Of a stretch of DNA of 64,000 nt, positions 58,898 to 64,000 are shown piece by piece. A program made the position numbers and the translations under genes. The notes under the pieces were generated by a model. That model saw only the letters and a program-made list of their open reading frames with translations. It was not told the DNA's origin and did no database searches. How positions within the stretch are numbered: the stretch's first letter is position 1; each line of letters starts with the position of its first letter. Where the stretch lies: assembly GCF_963678635.1 (NCBI RefSeq), contig NC_087065.1, positions 65,939,374-66,003,373 of the forward strand, read 5' to 3'. This DNA is from Symsagittifera roscoffensis (taxonomy: Eukaryota; Xenacoelomorpha; Acoela; Convolutidae).

Positions 58898-59450
58898 CGA
58901 GCCCCGTATCGTATTATCAAGCAAGTCGTCTTACCTTTTGCTATAACCTGGTTAGCTCAGGGTGTTGCGGGAGGTCAGGTCGCGGTTTGCTAGATTCCCT
59001 TCCTTTAAAACTTGATTTAATTCATTAATGTTCAAAATTGCTGCTAGCTCGATGCACCACGCTTTGAAAATATTTTCGCCTGCTTCGCAAAAGCATGTAT
59101 CCCAATCGTGCATAGCCTTTCCCGGTTTAAGTTTCAACCAAAACGCAGTAAACTTCCGTAAAACTTGTCAGTATCAACTTGGTCACTATCTGCTTAACCG
59201 AAACGACACTGTTATTCGGCACGACGCCGTTAATAACTCTATTAGTCGACACCATATTAATAATTTTAACGTATTAACTCCTAACCAGCTTGAGAAAATT
59301 CTTACAAACTATAAACATAATATTCATGCAATCGTTTACTTTAAACGTGTAGGCACGGAAGATTTTTGTAGTAAGTTGAAAGAGTCAGGTAAGGTATACT
59401 TGTTATTAATATAGTAACAAACCTGATATTTAGAAGGAAGCAGAACCTCA
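58898..59450 (+). repeat. Second copy of the ORF-bearing unit
   Basis: GAGCCCCGTATCGTATTATC at 58,900 matches 57,217. The copies stay aligned (offset 1,684 bp) to about 59,450, including the tRNA-like head. Substitutions are few. Confidence 0.85.
59028..59414 (+). pseudogene. ORF of unknown function, copy 2, truncated
   Basis: Same protein as the ORF at 57,344 to LKESG, then an insertion of AAGGT changes the frame to end KVYLLLI. It carries VIRHDAVNNSISRHHIN where copy 1 has VIWHEAV. The C-terminal third is lost because the duplication ends near 59,450. Confidence 0.45.
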
Positions 59451-59454
59451 CTTG

Positions 59455-59478
59455 TGTGCCATTCTGCCAGATGGCACA
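59455..59478. repeat. 8-bp-stem hairpin at the end of the duplication
   Basis: TGTGCCAT-TCTGCCAG-ATGGCACA; the stem is perfect. Confidence 0.7.
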
Positions 59479-59800
59479 GCGCAACCTTCCGGCGACACGA
59501 AAAAAAATCGAAAAAAGGCCTTATTAACGAAAAAGTATTTCGAAGGAGGGTAGGGATATTCTAGATTTTTTATTTTCAAAATTTCGATCGGAAGGGGAAT
59601 ATTTCTCAGAAATACAAAAAAGACGGCCATTTTGACGAAAAACGATGAAAAAACAGAAGAACGACAAATATTGTGAAGAACGGTCGCACAAGAGACGAAA
59701 AACACGAAGCCTCTTATCGTGGCAACAACACACGATAAGATTCTTAACAGTGGAAATTAATGGAGAAGGAAGCTTCAGTGGGGAAGAAATATTCCACGGA

Positions 59801-59867
59801 ACCCTCCCGTGCCACAAATTGGAAGAGATAAGGACGTTATCTCAGGAAGATTACGGGAGCGGAGGCT
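59801..59867. repeat. 67-bp symmetric element 1 (ACCCTCC/GGAGG-CT)
   Basis: Left end ACCCTCC, 53 nt inside, right end GGAGGCT (one mismatch). Core ATAA-N5-TTAT at inner positions 21-33. Confidence 0.6.
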
Positions 59868-60417
59868 TGGTCCCCCAGAGACTGTTTTATGTGAAGGGAC
59901 AATATAAAACTGACTTTGTAGCTACTTGGATGTCGTAGAAGTGTGAATTAACACCGGTATAATTTGATATTTTAGAATATGAGTAGCTAGAAAGAGGAAA
60001 GGGTCAATCCATCTCCAATGGATTTAATATAGAACTGTCACACAAAAACATGTTAAAATAGGTTGTTCGAGTCGTGTTTTTAATGGCAATTACGTAGTCT
60101 GAGGATCCGAGATTCAGCTATGTGGTTGTGTTCGCATGTAAACGAAAGCTGATCAAAAGTCGTTTGACTGATGGCCTAAAAATAGTAACTTTTTACTTAG
60201 CCCCAAACAGACCAGAAAATCAACTGGCAAGGTCGAGACGGTGAAAAACGAGTAGGATTAAGGTAACTGACGCCTGCCAGTCGTTAATAGGTACTTTTTC
60301 AACGCTCCGTCGCTGTGTAGTATTTGGGCGAATGTTACATAGACGTTTTTATGGCGCTCCTGGGTGGGCCTGTCAAAGGCATAAGACCATCATGATCAGC
60401 AAGCGTTTCAGTGACGA

Positions 60418-60484
60418 ACCCTCCGCTCCGGGCGCATGCCCGAGTTAGAGTCCTTAATGACCGTTACTGTACTAGGGGGAAGGT
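60418..60484. repeat. 67-bp symmetric element 2
   Basis: ACCCTCC, 53 nt, GGAAGGT (one mismatch). Core TTAG-N5-TTAA at inner positions 21-33. Confidence 0.7.
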
Positions 60485-60488
60485 GCGT

Positions 60489-60555
60489 ACCCTCCGCCCA
60501 GTACTATTTAGCTTTTTAACTTAGTTAACACCGAAAGTTCCGGGGGCCGGAGGGT
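60489..60555. repeat. 67-bp symmetric element 3
   Basis: ACCCTCC, 53 nt, GGAGGGT. Core TTAA-N5-TTAA at inner 21-24 and 30-33. It follows element 2 after 4 bp. Confidence 0.85.
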
Positions 60556-60861
60556 TAGGTGGGAAATCTAGAGCCCGCTTGACCCGAGGTCCCAGGACCA
60601 AAAACAATTAAAGAGAGAGCGTAAAACCAAACAAAAATAGTGCATAATCAAGAAAAGCCAAAAACAAATTTATTTGAAAACAAAAAAGTACAAAAAACAG
60701 TAAAAAATCCAAAAAATACCAAAAACAGTAAGAAACGTAAAGTGACAGTTTATATGTTATTTCCGGACGAGATGTAATCTGACCTTCCTATTTGTTGTTG
60801 TTTCAGGTTTATTTATATCGTTTCTGATAGAAAGATTGTGTGTTTTGGTGAAGGGTTGGAT

Positions 60862-60928
60862 ACCCTCCCTCGAGTGTAATTTGAGTGTTTAAGCACGTTA
60901 ATGGTGATTTTGCCGGTGACCGGAGGGT
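60862..60928. repeat. 67-bp symmetric element 4
   Basis: ACCCTCC, 53 nt, GGAGGGT; core TTAA-GCACG-TTAA in the same register. Confidence 0.85.
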
Positions 60929-61086
60929 AGAGTGGCAAGCTGACCGACGTGTTCCACACTCAACAGGGACATAGGGAAAACATCCACAACGACTGTTGGG
61001 TATCGTTGAAGCAATTTTAGTATCGTTCGGGTACTAATTCATTAAAACTTAAGTGGTGGGGGGCACGACTGGCGCGGTCCGATTGT

Positions 61087-61153
61087 ACCCTCCATCGATT
61101 ACAAATTTCCGAGTTAAGGGTCTTAATTCGGGTATTTTGGTGCAAAGGAGGGT
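61087..61153. repeat. 67-bp symmetric element 5
   Basis: ACCCTCC, 53 nt, GGAGGGT; core TTAA-GGGTC-TTAA in the same register. Confidence 0.85.
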
Positions 61154-61559
61154 ATAGTACTATTCATTAACGACTACTGATAGATTATTGTCCTTACTAT
61201 ATATTACTTATCTCCTATTTAGACCCAAGAAACACCAAAATTTTGTCGAAAATTACTGATTTGTGATAAACTATAGACCCCAAATTTTTGGATATCCGAG
61301 CTTTTCCGAACAGCAAAAAGCGTTTATATAGGGAGTAGCTACCTAGTTCGATCCCCCTAACTAAAGAAACCGCGTGAGAAAAGACTCAGTAAAAGTTGGA
61401 AAAAACCAAAATTTTTCGGTCAAAATTTCGATAATTTTCTGAATTTTGTCAATCTGTTTTGGGGATCGAGTTTTTGAGTTTTTGAGTTAGAGCAATAAAA
61501 TTTTTGTATTAGGAGCGTGCTAGCATAACGTGCTCGGCTGCCAGAAAATTTTTTGAATA

Positions 61560-61626
61560 ACCCTCCGACTAGCTCCGTGGACAGAGCTAACGACTTAAGG
61601 ATTGGAAAAGGAAGGAATCGGAGGGT
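61560..61626. repeat. 67-bp symmetric element 6
   Basis: ACCCTCC, 53 nt, GGAGGGT; core CTAA-CGAC-TTAA, spacer one base shorter than in the others. Confidence 0.75.
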
Positions 61627-62130
61627 CCAAATTTGATAGTTATTGGCCAAATTTTTGTCTCCAAACCAATTTTGGTCCGGTTTTTTGCATTATTCCAGCA
61701 GTGCCGTACAGGGCTACTACGCTCGTTTCAGTTATTTTCAAGCACTTTCAATAGGAATTGCGGAAAAAGTTTCTCAGAACCTATATAGGTGGTGAAAAAA
61801 GGCCGATTGGACAAACACGTTTTTGGCAATTTCTCAAAGACTAGCCAACCGATCGGGATAATTTTGGTACCATAAGTCGACGTTTTGGATCATTTTTCCG
61901 GACCGCAACCGTTTTTTGGTTGATAATCTCGGAAAAGAAAATTTTTTTAGAATTTGTTGGTTCGGAGGGTCCAAATTACAGGTAACCCTCCGAGCGGCAG
62001 AAAATTTCATCAAAACAACTTTTATCCTACTGGGAACGTTGACCGTGTCAGCCAATCTAGTTTTAAGTCAGGTGGACCGCTTTTAGAGACTTTATCGCGG
62101 TAACATAACCTTTTTTCGTGATTTTGGGGA

Positions 62131-62180
62131 ACCCTCCGAAGTAACCCTCCGGAGTCAGCTAAACCCCTTAGCAACCCTCC
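62131..62180. repeat. Direct array of ACCCTCC with NTAA-N5-TTAN core, array 1
   Basis: ACCCTCC at 62,131, 62,144 and 62,174 (steps 13 and 30). The 30-bp unit contains CTAA-N5-TTAG 8 nt after the ACCCTCC. Confidence 0.8.
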
Positions 62181-62312
62181 TTAGTGGAAAATATCCACGA
62201 GATCATCCAAAGAAGTTAAAACAGCCCCCCGTAGAGAATTTAGCTTGTTTTGACGCTTCCTGAAGTTAATTGAAGGCCCTTCTAAGTGAGGTTCAGAAAT
62301 TTGAAATAAGGT

Positions 62313-62392
62313 ACCCTCCGAAGTAACCCTCCGAGGTAGGCTAAGTGTCTTAACAACCCTCCGGAGTGACTCAAACATCTTAGCAACCCTCC
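62313..62392. repeat. Direct array of ACCCTCC with NTAA-N5-TTAN core, array 2
   Basis: ACCCTCC at 62,313, 62,326, 62,356 and 62,386 (steps 13, 30, 30). The cores are CTAA-GTGTC-TTAA and TCAA-ACATC-TTAG, each 8 nt after ACCCTCC. Same opening (ACCCTCCGAAGTA) as array 1. Confidence 0.85.
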
Positions 62393-62602
62393 TTGTTAGA
62401 AGCTTGAGGAAACCTTCTGTGGCAATTTGGGAGACGGAAAATATCCATTTAATTTAGATCATATTAGGATATCAGGCGTGCTTATTAGGATCATAAGGGC
62501 CCATTTTGACCCGGAAAATTGTGATCAACTTTGGATTCTAGATCGGGTGTATCAGAAGTACCCGAACAAAAATATTTTTTTTTATTGTAATTTTGGTTGT
62601 GT

Positions 62603-62885
62603 GGTTGCCTTGAGCTACTTAATAGGAAAGTTCGGGCAATCCGGGAACAAATAAAGGAATACCTCGGTGAGTGTATTAGGCAAATACACACTCACTTGAG
62701 AAGAAAAGTTGTTCCCTACTCTCGTGCACTTGGAGCAGTCCAGGTGTGGGGGAGCTTTTTCTTAGACTTAAGAAATTTTCGATCAGAGGTTGCCTTGAGC
62801 TACTTAATAGGACAGCTCGGGCAATCGCAGGACACCTAAAAGAAGACCTCGGTGGGTGTATTAGGCAAATACACACTCACTTGAG
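62603..62885. repeat. Two direct copies of a ~98-bp segment, offset 185 bp
   Basis: The copies lie at 62,603-62,700 and 62,788-62,885. They start GGTTGCCTTGAGCTACTTAA and end GTATTAGGCAAATACACACT plus CACTTGAG; GTGTATT...AATACAC is a hairpin near each right end. The intervening sequence (87 bp) differs. Confidence 0.85.
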
Positions 62886-63308
62886 AAGACTGTGTCCTGG
62901 GCTTCGTTCTTTCGGATCGTTCCGATTGAGGGAAGTCTTTTTCTTTAAGATTAAGTTTTATTGATCTGTTTCTGAATCATCACTGCTTTTTATCAAAGAT
63001 TGTTTAATTTTAACAAAGCAGTGACTTGATAAATTGGGTGACGATAAATTGATACTGACAAGAGGTCGCTGTCACCTGTAGGTTATTCTTATCTGATTAT
63101 CTATTGTGTTTTGTGTGTTGATTATATCTTGTGAAAATTTTGTGATACTGTTATACTATACGACAGGGTTGAGTTAGCATTATATCAATACTGAGCAGGC
63201 CCTGTGTGTGTGTAACTCTAGCTGAGTCACTAAGATTGTCATTGAGAAACCTAAGAGATTGATATTGACTTTTCGACATACGAATAATGTTTTTTTTTGT
63301 TACAAAGC
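62886..63308. other. Sequence upstream of the GC-rich ORF
   Basis: Contains a GTGTGTGTGTAACTC stretch at about 63,205. No promoter that I can define. If the downstream ORF belongs to a retroelement, this would be its leader. Confidence 0.3.
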
Positions 63309-64000
63309 ATGCAGCGCAGGGACTCGTTAGGATCGACTACTAAGATTCCCAGGCTGAGCAAAGGCAGCACGCGAAAATTTAAAACTAGGCGTAGCCAGTC
63401 CTCGTTTAGCAGCGCCTCCGACGTGTTTGCCGAAACCGAATCGACTAAAGGTCAACCTGATCTTTCAGTGAGCGAAATGAGATTAAGGAGCGAGAAAAAC
63501 CTCGATGGCGATCAAAGGCGGAGCGCCGAAGCCGGAAACGCGAGCGAAACGCTTGTGGAACCTTTGACGAGGGAGAACAGACGCTCATTCGACCCGACTT
63601 TGAGCCGAGCGAGGACCTCGAGCGGGAGGAAGTCGAGAGGACGGAGGAGACCTCGGAGCGTTCCGAGGTCGAGCCGCGAGAGGAAGTGTTATTCAAGGGA
63701 ATGTCCAAATCGGAGACAAAGAGTCATAGGTGGAGGAGAGAATATTCACATTCGGCTAGTACCCACTCATCTCTGGCCAAGCAGAGCAACAACGCGATGA
63801 TGTCGAGTATAAGCCCGAGTGAACAACAACAGGGTACGAAGGCCAAGAAGAGTTGGAAGTCTTTGTACGACGAGCGCATGGCGTCACTACCAACTGTAGG
63901 TTTAACCTCCAGTTATGTCTACCCGGAGGTAGCCCATCCGGATGTGAACTTCACACCGTGCCCAAGGAACGATATGAGCAGGAAGGCGTCGTCAGCCTCG
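63309..64000 (+). CDS. Ser/Arg/Glu-rich protein, partial at the window end, possibly frameshifted
   Basis: ATG at 63,309 (MQRRDSLGSTTKIPRLSKGS). The first frame runs to a stop at 63,800, but from about 63,595 the neighbouring frame reads more like protein (EPSEDLEREEVERTEETSER, then YDERMASLPTVGLTSSYVYP) and is open to the window end. The GC content and codon use (GAG, GCG, AGG, CTC) differ from all other ORFs in the window, which suggests a transferred or selected coding sequence. A retroelement gag N-terminus or a host gene are both possible; there is no zinc knuckle in view. If one gene, there is a single 1-nt frameshift near 63,595 or a frameshift site. Confidence 0.5.

Larger units (their letters stand above)
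59868..62602. other. Noncoding sequence holding the 67-bp elements
   Basis: Between the elements I see no coding ORF. GGAGGGTCCAAATT occurs twice (61,620 and 61,964), the second followed by ACCCTCC in inverted order at 61,984. The arrangement may be the long leader of an element whose ORF starts at 63.3 kb, but that is a guess. Confidence 0.4.

Noticed and set aside
59645-59938. 97-codon + strand ORF
   Set aside because: Overlaps the first 67-bp element and has an antisense ORF of equal length; no family resemblance.
60480-61160. ACCCTCC/GGAGGGT elements as tRNA genes (7-bp acceptor-like stem)
   Set aside because: No A or B box and no cloverleaf; length 67 with a symmetric TTAA core does not match tRNA geometry.
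62600-62900. TTAGGC-like telomere repeat in GTATTAGGCAAATA
   Set aside because: Single occurrence in each copy, no tandem run.

Overview
This is a eukaryotic, AT-rich window, probably from an invertebrate and perhaps a nematode. The evidence is a huge satellite, splice acceptors of the TTTCAG/TTTAG type, an in-phase intron, and decayed Polinton (Maverick) genes with almost no ordinary host genes. The nematode placement is a guess from general character, not from a diagnostic gene.

Layout. (1) 1-22,545 is one unbroken satellite array of about 62 monomers of roughly 360 bp, in two subfamilies that meet near 12.1 kb, with dimer, trimer and five-monomer higher-order repeats. (2) 22.5-25.2 kb holds a long imperfect palindrome, a 32-bp tandem repeat with inverted copies, a dense cluster of self-complementary GAGCGGTTTT-type repeats, and a palindromic MITE. 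(3) 25.5-49.6 kb is a graveyard of Polinton genes. On the + strand it has an unassigned ORF, a conserved LDxEGF family gene, a packaging ATPase lacking its P-loop, a conserved unassigned ORF, a DDE integrase with its C-terminal domain, a penton-like minor capsid protein, a double jelly-roll major capsid protein (MCP) and an adenain-like protease. A convergent gene on the - strand has an N-terminus that looks like PC4. The MCP C-half/protease/minus-strand-gene cassette occurs six times in tandem, and the integrase-penton-MCP block twice (offset about 10,265 bp). A B-family DNA polymerase remnant with an apparently functional intron lies at 48.0-49.6 kb. A second copy of the MITE, inverted, lies just outside at 50.1 kb. 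(4) 50.3-59.5 kb is mostly noncoding, with minisatellites and a duplicated ORF of unknown function. (5) 59.8-62.4 kb carries a set of 67-bp symmetric elements, ACCCTCC-N20-TTAA-N5-TTAA-N20-GGAGGGT, whose geometry is exactly fixed while the filler sequence is not. This is the most unexpected signal in the window. (6) 62.6-64.0 kb has a 185-bp-offset direct repeat and a GC-rich Ser/Arg/Glu-rich coding region that runs off the end.

Nearly all the Polinton genes carry frameshifts or stops. The region is therefore best read as a fossil integrated virus-like element that was rearranged and amplified after it decayed or while decaying, not as a working element. Two open frames stand out as least damaged: protease copy 6 (44,170-44,634) and the ORF at 46,358-46,978, which has a single in-frame TAG.
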